Positions 55,709 through 64,000 of a stretch of DNA of 64,000 bases are shown here, one piece after another (positions within the stretch are counted from its first letter, which is position 1; every line of letters starts with the position of its first letter). A model generated the notes under the pieces. That model ran no database searches, had not been told where the DNA came from, and saw nothing but the letters and a program-made list of their open reading frames with translations. Source of the DNA: Roseibium denhamense (lineage in GTDB: Bacteria; Pseudomonadota; Alphaproteobacteria; Rhizobiales; Stappiaceae); NCBI RefSeq assembly GCF_009711415.1, contig NZ_SMLZ01000113.1:171084-235083 (forward strand), in the 5' to 3' direction. The translations under genes were made by a program, and so were the position numbers.

Positions 55709-55916
55709 ATGCGCTGCCCTTTTGCCCCCGCGCCGGATAGCGCCGGTGTTAGACCACCTGCCATTGGCGATACCCTGCGGACCTTCAGATCTCGCCCGCA
55801 TTAGGCGATTCCCACTTCAGACAGGTGACATTCCCTGCGCGTTTCGTGATATGGCACCACCTATATGATTGCGGCGCTCACCATACCTGCACATTCTACA
55901 CAGTCGGCAACAAACC

Positions 55917-56816
55917 ATGAAACATGACCGGGTGTTCGACCCCTGCTACGGCCAGGCCATTGAACTGAGCGACGGCATACGGCGTCTTACGGCCCGCAAC
56001 CCCGGACCTTTCACGTTCCACGGTACGAACACATACATTCTCGGCCAGGACCGCCTCATCGTGGTCGATCCCGGGCCGGCGCAGGACGACCACATTGATG
56101 CTATCCTGAACGCCGCAGGCGATGTTCCGGTCGAGGCTATTCTGGTCACGCATACACATGCGGATCACTCACCCGGCGCAAGGCTCCTGAAAGCGAAGAC
56201 CGGCGCCCCCGTGATCGGCTGTTCAGAACACAGGGCGGCGCGCCCCTTGTTTGAAGAGGAAATCAATCCGCTGGATGCAAGCGCCGACAGGGACCACAAA
56301 CCTGACCGCCTTTTGAACCATGGCGATGTCATTTCGTTTGCAGGTTTGGGCATTGCGGCTGTGGCGACACCCGGACACACGGCCAACCACCTCAGTTTCG
56401 AGATCAAGGGCACGGATATTCTGCTGTCCGGGGATCATGTCATGGCCTGGTCGACCTCCATTGTCGCCCCGCCTGACGGCAGCATGCGCGACTACATGGC
56501 GTCTTTGAATAATCTGCAAGAGCTGGCGCCAAACGTTTATCTGCCAGGTCATGGCGGTGTGATCCGGGACGCAAAACCTTACGTCGCAGACCTCAAGGAG
56601 CATCGCCAGAGCCGTGAGCGCAATATCCTGGCGCAGATCGACAAGGGGGCCACTTCAATTCCGGAGATTGTTGCGGTGCTTTATGCGAATGTGGACCCAT
56701 CCCTGCATCCCGCCGCTGCACTGTCTGTCCTGGCCCATCTTGAGGATCTTGCAGACCGCAACCGCGTGGTCGCCAATGGCATTCCCTCGCTCCGGGCCGA
56801 GTACAAAATCCCTTAA
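55917..56816 (+). CDS. MBL fold metallo-hydrolase (LACTB2-like)
   Basis: 299 residues. The HxHxDH motif is HTHADHSPGARLL. Other ligands lie in TPGHTANHLSFEI (His), LSGDHVMAWSTS (Asp) and YLPGHGGV (His). A C-terminal winged-helix-like tail (about 230-299) fits the beta-lactamase-like 2/LACTB2 group, some of which cleave RNA or thioesters. The start at 55917 is preferred; 16 codons upstream are open. It is divergent from the SRPBCC gene. Confidence 0.85.
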   Translation: MKHDRVFDPCYGQAIELSDGIRRLTARNPGPFTFHGTNTYILGQDRLIVVDPGPAQDDHIDAILNAAGDVPVEAILVTHTHADHSPGARLLKAKTGAPVIGCSEHRAARPLFEEEINPLDASADRDHKPDRLLNHGDVISFAGLGIAAVATPGHTANHLSFEIKGTDILLSGDHVMAWSTSIVAPPDGSMRDYMASLNNLQELAPNVYLPGHGGVIRDAKPYVADLKEHRQSRERNILAQIDKGATSIPEIVAVLYANVDPSLHPAAALSVLAHLEDLADRNRVVANGIPSLRAEYKIP

Positions 56817-56842
56817 GCGCTCCAAAACAGAAAATCTGGCTA

Positions 56843-56882
56843 GAGGATCGGGCGGTTTGTTTGACTCGCCCAAAGCTGATCT
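56843..56882 (-). repeat. Possible diverged repeat copy F
   Basis: On the - strand GCTTTGGGCGAG is followed by CAAACAAAC and CGCCCGATCCTC. It shares the TTTGGGCG and CGCCCGATC arms with the main family but lacks the GAGCATC head. It lies between the MBL gene and the convergent DUF1499 gene. Confidence 0.45.
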
Positions 56883-57870
56883 ACCCCTCGAGACTTTCCC
56901 AGCCTGAGGCTGTTTCCGGTCCCGTATCCTCTTCTTCAAAATACGGTTTGAATCCGGGCACGGGAAGAACGGGCTCGGCGGGCACAAGCGGCTCTTGAAC
57001 CAAGGCCGGGTCGCTGTCCGCCGCCTCTTCAACGGCAAGGCGCGACAAGTCACCGTAAGTCTCAAGAAGCACCCTGTCGACTTCCGCCAGGAGGATGCGG
57101 ATGCGATCCGCGTTGCCGGAAAGATCGTTCAGCGGTGTACGGGATCTGGACCGGACATCCATCAAGGTGCCCACCGGATCCGGCCGGAACCGGACTGCAA
57201 TATCCTGTTTAAGCCCAAGGATATGGGTTCTGCTTTCCGCCTGGAGCCAGGTCGGTGCATCCAGGAGATCCGGCGGCAACTCATCCACGATCTGCCAGCC
57301 GAGTTCCTCTACGGCTTTTGTGCCTGCCACATGTAGCTGCGCGGGCGGGATCCGGTAGCGCCTTGGCACGATATCCGGATAGAGCTGTGTCTGCATCGAG
57401 ACGCTGCTAGCGGCGTCTGCGTTCACATTATGGAAGACAGGCCAGATGCGGGACGACAACGTGCTGGAGAACCAGTCAACGACCGGCTGATCCGAACTGC
57501 GAAGGGCACTCGAGAGTTCCGGCGGGTCTTCCAGATTGGTTGCAACATCTTTCAGATCCGGCCGGCCGACCGCTGTCAGAATGATGAGGGCTGGCGGGAT
57601 GATTGCGACACCGCCCAGCACCATACCACCGAGGGCGCGCCCAACACCTGATCCGCCAAACGTCCAAATCCGCTGCAAGGCCAGAATGCCAAGAACGACA
57701 GCTGTAATTGCGAATGCGGAGGCTGCCGCCAGAGACAAAAGCAGCGTATCGGCGCTCACAAAGCCGAACCGTTTCGCGACGACAGCCACCAATGCAAGTG
57801 CAAGGGCAATCGAGCCAACGGTGCGGCTGACCGGTGCCGCGACAGTCTTATAAACTGCGAAACGCTTCAT
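56881..57870 (-). CDS. DUF1499 domain membrane protein
   Basis: 329 residues. Three N-terminal helices (about residues 15-110, for example AFAITAVVLGILALQRIW and MVLGGVAIIPPALIIL) precede a soluble DUF1499 domain (about 120-275) with RYRIPPAQLH, DIAVRFRPDPVGTLMDVRSRSR and GDLSRLAVEE. The family has no known reaction. An acidic tail follows. The ATG is at 57870. It is divergent from a small membrane protein gene. Confidence 0.82.
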   Translation of the reverse strand: MKRFAVYKTVAAPVSRTVGSIALALALVAVVAKRFGFVSADTLLLSLAAASAFAITAVVLGILALQRIWTFGGSGVGRALGGMVLGGVAIIPPALIILTAVGRPDLKDVATNLEDPPELSSALRSSDQPVVDWFSSTLSSRIWPVFHNVNADAASSVSMQTQLYPDIVPRRYRIPPAQLHVAGTKAVEELGWQIVDELPPDLLDAPTWLQAESRTHILGLKQDIAVRFRPDPVGTLMDVRSRSRTPLNDLSGNADRIRILLAEVDRVLLETYGDLSRLAVEEAADSDPALVQEPLVPAEPVLPVPGFKPYFEEEDTGPETASGWESLEG

Positions 57871-58103
57871 GGCGGTATCGGACCATCCCTATCTCCAGCG
57901 GTATGAATACCATCTCCGTTGTTTGCAGCCTAGGACCAGATGAATGAACAACACCGAAACGGAATGATGTTTTCAACGGGATCTGTGCCCCGCTCAAGAT
58001 AGCCGCACCGCAGCCCTCGTCATAAATGACGAGATTGGCCCAGCGCCGGCCATGGCAAGGCGACTCGAAACCTGATATTGCTTCCAGGGTCGAGGAGTGG
58101 GGC

Positions 58104-58544
58104 ATGACTGACATACGCGCTCGCCATTCGCTGCATGCGCAACAAGAACCCGGGGAACGGCAACCTCGTTCGCGCCGGCAAAGCATAAGCCGGAAAGCGT
58201 TGTCCCCCGGCTTTGCGAATACTGCCCTTTGTTACCTATGCCTTTTGTCCTTTGCGCTCAGTCCGGTGGCTTTGCTGTTTTCCCTAGCCTATGCCCATAC
58301 GGACCACGGCATCCATCGCCAGCACTATTATTACATCCGCACGACTATTGCTGTGCTGGTTATCGGCCTTTCGGCGGGCGCCCTTCTTGTTCTCATCGGA
58401 GCCAATACGTCTCCCGCCGTCATCCTGTCGGGCGTTGGAATCGTGGCTGCAGCGGCGTTGACTTCAATTGCAAGATGCCTCCACGGATTGGTGCGCTCCT
58501 TCAGGAAGGCACCGCTGCGGAACCACCGTACTTATCTGATCTGA
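58104..58544 (+). CDS. Small membrane protein, function unknown
   Basis: 146 residues. A basic N-terminus is followed by hydrophobic segments LCLLSFALSPVALLFSLAYA, TTIAVLVIGLSAGALLVLI and VILSGVGIVAAAALTSIA. GGAG stands 6 nt before the ATG, which supports translation. The HTDHG...HQHYYYIRTT loop is rich in His and Tyr. No family was assigned. Confidence 0.55.
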   Translation: MTDIRARHSLHAQQEPGERQPRSRRQSISRKALSPGFANTALCYLCLLSFALSPVALLFSLAYAHTDHGIHRQHYYYIRTTIAVLVIGLSAGALLVLIGANTSPAVILSGVGIVAAAALTSIARCLHGLVRSFRKAPLRNHRTYLI

Positions 58545-59192
58545 TCAGAAGCCCCTGGCGGCAGGGACAAGAGTTAAGCATTGCTTAACCAAGTAAATCA
58601 ATTTCGCCTCTAATTCGTTACATCCTGCAACGGTATTTGACTGGCCGAAACAGGCGAATAACGGCACCATTGCCTGCAGAAAGACGGCAGATATCGAAAG
58701 ACTTTCGACGTCGCCGTCATGCGAACGCCTCATTTGGACACAACATTGAAAAGCGTTGTGTTGATGAAGTCAGGCTCACTGTCGAGCTGACCCGTAAAGA
58801 CCCAGAAACGGATCGAAAAAATGTCGAAAGAAGCCTCCCGCCCCGCGTCAAGAGCATCGGCCGGAGTAAAACTTGTCAACCACTACAAGCCGGTTGGCAT
58901 AGCAGCCCTGAACGCCGCTGCCCTGTGCATGCGATCGGCATCGACAGCAAAATCCAGCAAATAGGTTCGTCACCTAATTCTAACGATCAGCTGATGTGCC
59001 GGCATGCTCTGACCGAACTTTAGGTTCACGAAGGTGCAGCGCCGGACCGGGGCTCATGTATCAGCCTCTCCAGCCGTATTGCACCGTTAAAACCGGCCTG
59101 GCGTGAAAAGGCCGGGCAAGCCGGTTGCAAATGGCATTTCCTTGCGTGCACTCTCCGGGGACTTGAGGTTCTCTCGCTTTCCGGAGACACGC
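58545..59192. other. Long gap before corA, no gene supported
   Basis: About 650 bp. Open frames such as 58637-59023 are Arg/Pro-rich without ribosome sites or family similarity and are not called. It may hold the corA promoter and leader. No Mg2+-sensing RNA was recognised. Confidence 0.4.
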
Positions 59193-60167
59193 ATGATTGT
59201 CGCTTACTGCCCATCCGTGAATGGTTTGGAACGTGTCGAACTGGCGCCCGGCGCGCCACTTCCATCGACATCTGTTTGGATTGACCTGATTTCCCCCAAC
59301 CGCGAGGAACAACAGGCAGCCGAAAAGCTCATGGGCGCCGAAATTCCGACTCGCAAGGAAATTGCGTCCATCGAAACATCCGAACGGCTCTATGTGGAAC
59401 CGGGCGCTGTTGTCATGACCGCTCAAATGCCCATGGCGACAAGAGCTATTGATCCGGCCATATCATCTGTCACATTTGTTCTCAGCGCGAAACGCCTGGT
59501 GACCGTCAGATATGGCGAGCCCAAGTCCCTTGTTCTTCTTTCCAAGAAGGTTCAAGCCGACCCAACGATCGCTCACCTTGGCCCCGCGGTATTGCTTGCC
59601 CTGTTTGACATTATCGTGGACCGCTGCGCCGACGAAATGGAAGCTGCGTCATCCCGGTATGACGAGCTTGCGCTGAAGGTCTTCGGAGACGGCTTGAACA
59701 TGCGCAAGACAGCAAGTTACCAGATCGCCATCAAGCAAATTGGCCAGGTGGGACTGCACATAGCGAAAATGCACGATGTTTGTGCCAGCCTCTCCCGCCT
59801 GCTTCTGTTCTTGTCGCCGCATGCTAAACGCCTCGGCCTCAGCGACGACCAGCTCGCCGACTGCAAGATGTACGGCAGAGACATTCATTCCATCAAGGAA
59901 CACGGGGATGCACTCGACAACAAGCTCGGTTTTCTGCTGGATGCGACCGTTGGCCTGGTCACGTTGGAGCAAAACCAGATTTCCAAGATCTTCACCGTTC
60001 TCGGTGTGATTTTCCTGCCGCCAACGCTTATCGCCTCAATCTATGGCATGAATTTCGACAATATGCCGGAGCTTCGCTGGCAGCAGGGATTTGAGTTTTC
60101 TCTTGGAATGATGTTCGTGTCGGTTGTTCTTACATTCCTGTTTTTCCGGTGGAAGCGCCTTCTCTAG
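59193..60167 (+). CDS. corA: CorA family magnesium transporter
   Basis: 324 residues. A cytosolic alpha/beta domain and long stalk helix lead to two C-terminal helices, with the pore signature [11 protein letters not shown] between them. The second helix ([19 protein letters not shown]) ends in a basic tail. It forms a pentameric Mg2+ channel. The ATG at 59193 follows CCGGAGACACGC; 30 codons upstream are open but not family-like. It overlaps the end of pdxH by 4 bp, convergently. Confidence 0.92.
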   Translation: MIVAYCPSVNGLERVELAPGAPLPSTSVWIDLISPNREEQQAAEKLMGAEIPTRKEIASIETSERLYVEPGAVVMTAQMPMATRAIDPAISSVTFVLSAKRLVTVRYGEPKSLVLLSKKVQADPTIAHLGPAVLLALFDIIVDRCADEMEAASSRYDELALKVFGDGLNMRKTASYQIAIKQIGQVGLHIAKMHDVCASLSRLLLFLSPHAKRLGLSDDQLADCKMYGRDIHSIKEHGDALDNKLGFLLDATVGLVTLEQNQISKIFTVLGVIFLPPTLIASIYGMNFDNMPELRWQQGFEFSLGMMFVSVVLTFLFFRWKRLL

Positions 60168-60799
60168 GGGTAAAGACGCAGCTTCGACCAAGGCGCATCA
60201 GGAGCAGACCGGGTGAACTGTATGCGGTCATGGAGCCGGAATGGACGGTCGGCCCAGAACTCAATGCTTGTGGGAACCAGGCGCATGCCCGACCAGTGGT
60301 CCGGACGCGGAATATCACCAATCCCGAATTTGGCCGTGAATTTGGCAACTTCCTTTTCCAGCGCAAACCGGCTTTCAAGCGGCCGGGATTGTTTCGACGC
60401 CCACGCGCCGATCCGGCTGCCGCGCGGCCTGGACTGGTAATAACTGTCCGCTTCCGCGGCAGGCACTTCGGAAACAGTGCCCCGGATCCTGACCTGCCGC
60501 CGCAGCGACTTCCAGTGGAAACACATGGCAGCCTTGCCGGCCGAAAGCAGCTCCTTGCCTTTTGCGCTTTCGAAGTTCGTGTAGAAAACGAACCCTGCCT
60601 CATCGAACCCCTTCAGTAAAACCATGCGGACATTCGGCAGGCCGGTTTCATCGACAGTTGCGAGGGACAGCGCGTTCGGATCGTTCGGTTCAGACCCCTT
60701 GGCGTCGTCAAGCCATTCACCGAAAAGCGCAAATGGTTCCTTGACCTCCGTAAAGTCACCTTTTGTTAACTCTTCGTGCGGATTCTGGATGTCGGTCAT
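60164..60799 (-). CDS. pdxH: Pyridoxamine 5'-phosphate oxidase
   Basis: 211 residues. The FMN-binding core has [40 protein letters not shown] and [14 protein letters not shown], and the C-terminus has [17 protein letters not shown]. It oxidises pyridoxamine or pyridoxine phosphate to pyridoxal phosphate. The length and motifs match the family. The ATG is at 60799. It is divergent from the lipoprotein gene. Confidence 0.95.
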   Translation of the reverse strand: MTDIQNPHEELTKGDFTEVKEPFALFGEWLDDAKGSEPNDPNALSLATVDETGLPNVRMVLLKGFDEAGFVFYTNFESAKGKELLSAGKAAMCFHWKSLRRQVRIRGTVSEVPAAEADSYYQSRPRGSRIGAWASKQSRPLESRFALEKEVAKFTAKFGIGDIPRPDHWSGMRLVPTSIEFWADRPFRLHDRIQFTRSAPDAPWSKLRLYP

Positions 60800-60871
60800 A
60801 GCTTACCTTTGGGAGAAGCCGTGGCTCAAAACCTGACCGGCACCCGCCGGGGCTGAGAGGGCTAACTTGGA

Positions 60872-61348
60872 ATGTGTCTGGTGCGTTCATATACTGCTGT
60901 AAAGCACAAGATCAATCGCATCAGTTTGGCCGCGCTTGCAACTGGGATTCTGGTTGCCGGCTGCGGACAGGTCAGCGTGCAAGTCGGCAGCGATGACGTG
61001 GAAACCCCGAAGCTTCTAACCGGCTCGATCCCTTCAACGAGTGACATCGCATACACCGATGTCAGTCCCGATGACCGCCAGATCATCGCGCGGGTTCTGG
61101 ATTCAGTCTCCGTTGACTTGTCCAACGGCTCATCGCTCGAAGACCTCACCCTTCCCTGGCTGAACGCAACCAGCGGCAATTCGGGCACCGTGTCACATAT
61201 CGACCCGGCACTGTTTCCAAACACTGGTTGCCTGTCCTTCAAGACAACCGCCAACACGATTACCGGGATAAAGCTCTATGCAGGCACGGCCTGCAGGGAC
61301 ATCAGCGCAGCGTTTGCTGTGACCTCTCTCAGCGTCGCCGAAGCTTGA
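60872..61348 (+). CDS. RT0821/Lpp0805-type surface lipoprotein
   Basis: 158 residues. A basic N-terminus and hydrophobic stretch end in LVAGC, a lipobox, so the mature protein is lipidated. The body resembles the 17-kDa/RT0821 surface antigen group: WLNATSGNSGTVSHI and CLSFKTTANTITGIKLYAGTAC-type strands, with two more cysteines. The role is unknown; such proteins are envelope constituents. Confidence 0.78.
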   Translation: MCLVRSYTAVKHKINRISLAALATGILVAGCGQVSVQVGSDDVETPKLLTGSIPSTSDIAYTDVSPDDRQIIARVLDSVSVDLSNGSSLEDLTLPWLNATSGNSGTVSHIDPALFPNTGCLSFKTTANTITGIKLYAGTACRDISAAFAVTSLSVAEA

Positions 61349-61524
61349 AACCCACCCGCCTTATGGGTATTTAGCCGGTCTGGATTTTTCTCCGGCCCGT
61401 ACCGATATGTAGGAAACATTCGGACAAGCTACAAATGCGTTGCTGCACCGCTCTAGCATCTTGCTGGCGATGCTGTGGCAATTTCAGTGGTTTTCCGGAA
61501 ATTTGAAGAAACCTGGTGCAACAC

Positions 61525-62505
61525 ATGCGTGACCCCTACAGCGTTCTCGGTGTGGCAAAAAATGCCAGTGAGAGCGACATCAAAAAGGCCTTCAGAACGT
61601 TGGCCAAAAAATATCACCCGGATCAGAACAAAGATGATGCCGGGGCACAGCAACGTTTTGCCGAGGTCAACCAGGCTTACGAAATCGTCGGTGACAAGGA
61701 AAAGCGCGGAAAATACGATCGCGGCGAAATTGATGCCGATGGGAAGCAGAAATTCTCGGCATCCGGCTTTGAGGGCTTCGAAGACTTTGCCGCTGGCGCG
61801 GGTGGTGCCCGTGGTTTCAAGTCATCTGCCGGCGGTTTCGATGATATCCTGAATGACATTCTTGGCGGGTTCGGCAATCGCTCGGCCCGAGGTCGGGCAA
61901 GCGGTCCCGGCGCTGGAGGTGCTTCGGGCTTTGCCGGTGGCACGGGCCGCACCCAAAGCCCGCCGCGGGAAAAAGGCAAGACGGTCGAGATCGTCGCAAG
62001 AGTGGCGCTTGAAGACATTGTGAATTCAGGCAAGGCGCAGGTCACACTGCCGAGCGGCAAGACCGTAAATGTCACCTTGCCCAAAGGTGTCACGGAGGGC
62101 GAAGTCATCCGCTTGAAGGGCCAGGGCGCTCCTGGCAGCAATGGCGGGCCTGCCGGCGATGCGTTGGTCGAAATCCGCTTCAAGCAGCACAAGCTGTTTG
62201 AAGTGCGCGGATCCGACCTTCACCTGGACTTGCCGATCACGCTTTACGAAGCAGTACTTGGCGCAAAGGTCCGGACCCCTACCTTGACCGGCGCAGTCAA
62301 TTTGACCGTGCCGCCGAACGCCTCGAGCGGCAAGGCCATGCGGCTGAAGGGCAAGGGATTGCCAACCAAGACCGATGGTCACGGTGACCTTCTGATCAAA
62401 TTGCAGATTGTGATGCCGCCACATGGCGATGACGAGCTGGATACCTTGATGAAAGCCTGGAAGGAGATCACCCCTTACCGGGCCAGAGGGCCGGAATTCG
62501 ACTAG
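61525..62505 (+). CDS. DnaJ C-terminal domain protein (CbpA-like)
   Basis: 326 residues. The J domain (1-65) has the HPD motif in YHPDQNKDD. A Gly/Phe-rich linker (about 75-145) and two C-terminal substrate domains follow. There is no CxxCxGxG zinc finger, so it is of CbpA/DjlA-like type rather than true DnaJ. It would stimulate DnaK ATPase. The ATG at 61525 is preferred over a GTG three codons before. Confidence 0.9.
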   Translation: MRDPYSVLGVAKNASESDIKKAFRTLAKKYHPDQNKDDAGAQQRFAEVNQAYEIVGDKEKRGKYDRGEIDADGKQKFSASGFEGFEDFAAGAGGARGFKSSAGGFDDILNDILGGFGNRSARGRASGPGAGGASGFAGGTGRTQSPPREKGKTVEIVARVALEDIVNSGKAQVTLPSGKTVNVTLPKGVTEGEVIRLKGQGAPGSNGGPAGDALVEIRFKQHKLFEVRGSDLHLDLPITLYEAVLGAKVRTPTLTGAVNLTVPPNASSGKAMRLKGKGLPTKTDGHGDLLIKLQIVMPPHGDDELDTLMKAWKEITPYRARGPEFD

Positions 62506-63138
62506 CACCCGCCGTAACAGTGCCGGGCCGGCCTTGTCCTTCTAAAAGCAAGGCTCTCAGGCTTCGTCGAAGCAGCACTATAAGCAGACACTGACACGCC
62601 GCTGCTTCCGGCGCTGTCAGACTGCTGACAGACTCTCAGGTCGTCATCACCTCATTGCTTTGACGGCCGTTAACCGCGAAAGGTGAGAGCCCACCACACC
62701 CTCCGCTGTCATCCCGCACTTGATGCGGGATCCATACCGTGAGCGTTCCATTCAATCAGCCCTGCGTGGGGCAACGGAACGGAATGGATCCTCGGGTCAA
62801 GCCCGAGGATGACTGAGCGAGGGGAGACGCCTTGCCAAACCTTGACAGACCGTTATCACGGACGGAGCGCAGGCGGAGATCCGGGATCGGTGGGCCTCGG
62901 AAGATCCGAACAATGCTCACAGCATTCATAGTTTTGTGGCTCTCCGATCCCGGCTCGCGCTGCGCTTGACCGGGATGACCGTGGTTGTTTGGAACTTTAT
63001 CATCAAGCCCAGCAGCCGTTTCGGGCAGCTTTCTCCATGATCTTCAACGCATCAGGCCACCCGGGGTGTTTGCCGTTTCCTCGGCTTGCGTCAAGATTAA
63101 TATCAAGTTATATACCTTGTTATAAATATGAGGTTCCC
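62506..63138. other. Long gap with a REP-like block before marR
   Basis: About 630 bp with no supported gene. The middle part (62705-62980) is a palindrome-rich repeat block, described separately. The last 50 bp are AT-rich and contain TTATATACCTTGTTATAA, a small inverted repeat that may be the MarR operator. Confidence 0.5.
62705..62980. repeat. Composite REP-like palindromic element
   Basis: Three hairpins occur: ATCCCGCA/TGCGGGAT (62711-62731); ATCCTCGGG/CCCGAGGAT (62788-62810); and CCGGGATCGG (62881-62890) with CCGATCCCGG (62944-62953). GTCATCCCG at the left edge is echoed as CGGGATGAC at the right, and GGATCCAT/ATGGATCC frame an inner loop. Such GTCATCCCG elements are common in alphaproteobacterial intergenic DNA. 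Confidence 0.7.
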
Positions 63139-63666
63139 ATGGAAGATGGATTGAAAACGCTCGGCTATGCCGCTCTTGGCAGCCGCTTGAAGCGATTGGG
63201 TGAAAAATTGCAGGCCCAAACGGCCGACCTTGGCGACGCGGCCTCTCAGGAGGGCCTCCCCGTTCCCTGCAATCCGCTTCTGGCGATCCTGGATAAAAGA
63301 GGGCCACTGTCTGTTGGGGACCTCGCCAGAACACTGCAGCAAGCACAGCCGGGGGTTACCCGGATGATCCATCATTTGAAATCGCAGAACCTTGTCGCAA
63401 CCACTCCGGATCCGCAGGATCGCCGTATCAGCCGGATTGCCCTCACGGATGAGGGCAAGGCACGCGTTAAACGCCTGAAAGAGAGCCTTTGGCCAGCGGC
63501 CGACCAGGCGGTCCAAAGCATCTGTGAGGGCCTTTCGGGGTCCTTCCTGGACCAGGTCGCCCAATTGGAGACAAGGCTTTCGCAAAGCCCTTTGAAATCG
63601 CGCCTTGAAGGCATTGCGCTGGCGGATTGGGATCAGCTTCTGGAGCAGCGGAGCAAAACGCAGTGA
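63139..63666 (+). CDS. MarR family transcriptional regulator
   Basis: 175 residues. The winged helix has GPLSVGDLARTLQQAQPGVT and MIHHLKSQNLVATTPDPQDR, then RIALTDEGKARVKRLKESL. The start at 63139 follows GAGG; a 50-codon extension upstream is open but improbable. It overlaps a GNAT acetyltransferase gene (GTG at 63663), a pair often found together. An AT-rich inverted repeat lies upstream. The ligand is unknown. Confidence 0.85.
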   Translation: MEDGLKTLGYAALGSRLKRLGEKLQAQTADLGDAASQEGLPVPCNPLLAILDKRGPLSVGDLARTLQQAQPGVTRMIHHLKSQNLVATTPDPQDRRISRIALTDEGKARVKRLKESLWPAADQAVQSICEGLSGSFLDQVAQLETRLSQSPLKSRLEGIALADWDQLLEQRSKTQ

Positions 63667-64000
63667 GCCCTCTTCTTGACCGTGCCGTCTGGTCTGCTCT
63701 CACATCACGGCAAAAGCACCTTTCTGCAGGCACGCAATTGGCCCGCCGCTTCGATCCGTCGATCTCCCCTTTCGCCTCAACCTGTGACAACAGTATCGAA
63801 GCGCTAAATGACCTGGCCGGTCTCCTCCAAGATGGAGCTGACCGGGTTTTTCTGATGCAGGCTGCACCGGTCGAATTGCCAGAGGCTTTGGAAGCAGAAA
63901 CGGCAGATCTCGGTGTCCTGATGGTCCAGCAGAAACCGGCAAAGCCACTACCGGCCCACGCGCAAATCGTGCCACTTTTACAATCCGACCATCAAGCAAT
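63663..64000 (+). CDS. GNAT family acetyltransferase, N-terminal part
   Basis: At least 112 residues, cut by the window edge. The GTG at 63663 overlaps the marR stop as GTGA. The N-terminus (WSALTSRQKHLSAGTQLARR, then FDPSISPFAS) matches the opening of GNAT proteins paired with MarR in alphaproteobacteria. The acetyl-CoA site would lie beyond the window. The call rests on the opening and the neighbour. Confidence 0.7.
   Translation, partial: MSPLLDRAVWSALTSRQKHLSAGTQLARRFDPSISPFASTCDNSIEALNDLAGLLQDGADRVFLMQAAPVELPEALEAETADLGVLMVQQKPAKPLPAHAQIVPLLQSDHQA

Noticed and set aside
58637..59023. 128-codon frame before corA
   Set aside because: Arg/Pro-rich composition without a ribosome site or domain, typical of chance frames in GC-rich DNA.
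60840..60872. CCGGGGCTGAGAGGGC-like sequence resembling a THI box
   Set aside because: The GCTGAGA block is present, but the second conserved TPP block and the full helices are missing, and the downstream gene is a lipoprotein, not a thiamine gene.
1..64000. CRISPR array, prophage, secretion island or biosynthetic cluster
   Set aside because: No regularly spaced repeats, phage structural genes, transposases or multi-enzyme clusters were seen. The genes are mostly core alphaproteobacterial functions.

Overview
The window is chromosomal DNA from an alphaproteobacterium, most likely a marine member of the Hyphomicrobiales close to Roseibium/Labrenzia/Stappia. That placement is inferred from gene content. 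It has GcrA with a CtrA box, a class I lysyl-tRNA synthetase, a SAM-II riboswitch on metZ, the argD-argF-hslO order, a two-domain dCTP deaminase, a PodJ-like polarity protein and a NaChBac-type sodium channel. Genes are dense on both strands, with many ATGA overlaps and short gaps. No phage, insertion sequence, CRISPR array, rRNA or integrase was seen. There is one tRNA gene.

Layout. 1-4.6 kb: end of a ligase-associated DNA repair helicase with its nuclease partner PdeM, an AI-2E-type permease, a secreted histidine phosphatase and a TIGR02186/TauE-SafE pair. 4.65-8.7 kb: a 1342-residue coiled-coil, transmembrane, Sel1 and peptidoglycan-binding protein. 9.1-17.2 kb: a fatty acid oxidation block (MerR regulator, acyl-CoA dehydrogenase, GST, thiolase, FadJ-type bifunctional enzyme, AraC regulator) with candidate MerR operators. 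17.6-25.6 kb: DUF6460, a histone-deacetylase-like enzyme, a divergent HxlR/membrane protein pair, MATE, pyrD-DUF952, an S24 repressor that has lost its peptidase residues, an anchored nuclease-like protein and a secreted protein. 25.8-36 kb: lysS, TerB, an alpha/beta hydrolase, apaG, a CDP-alcohol transferase, riboswitch-controlled metZ divergent from dcd, a DUF4760-like gene, DUF2161 and yigZ.

36-45.9 kb: the voltage-gated Na+ channel, tRNA-Gly(CCC), a GT2 glycosyltransferase with an N-terminal GspE/MshE-like domain, a periplasmic binding protein, a sterol-desaturase-family enzyme, an alpha/beta hydrolase, hslO-argF-argD and gcrA. 45.9-55 kb: a complete phosphate-starvation cluster, transcribed phoR-pstS2-pstS-pstC-pstA-pstB-phoU-phoB. 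It has an 11-bp-periodic Pho box before pstS, an internal hairpin between pstS and pstC, and a second, divergent PstS. 55-64 kb: SRPBCC, an MBL-fold hydrolase, DUF1499, CorA, pdxH, an RT0821-type lipoprotein, a CbpA-like DnaJ protein, a REP-like repeat block, MarR and the start of a GNAT gene.

No wholly new multi-gene system was recognised. The strongest leads are a family of intergenic palindromic repeats with at least five copies, the Na+ channel, the catalytically dead S24 regulator, the duplicated PstS with its internal hairpins, and the TIGR02186/TauE pair.
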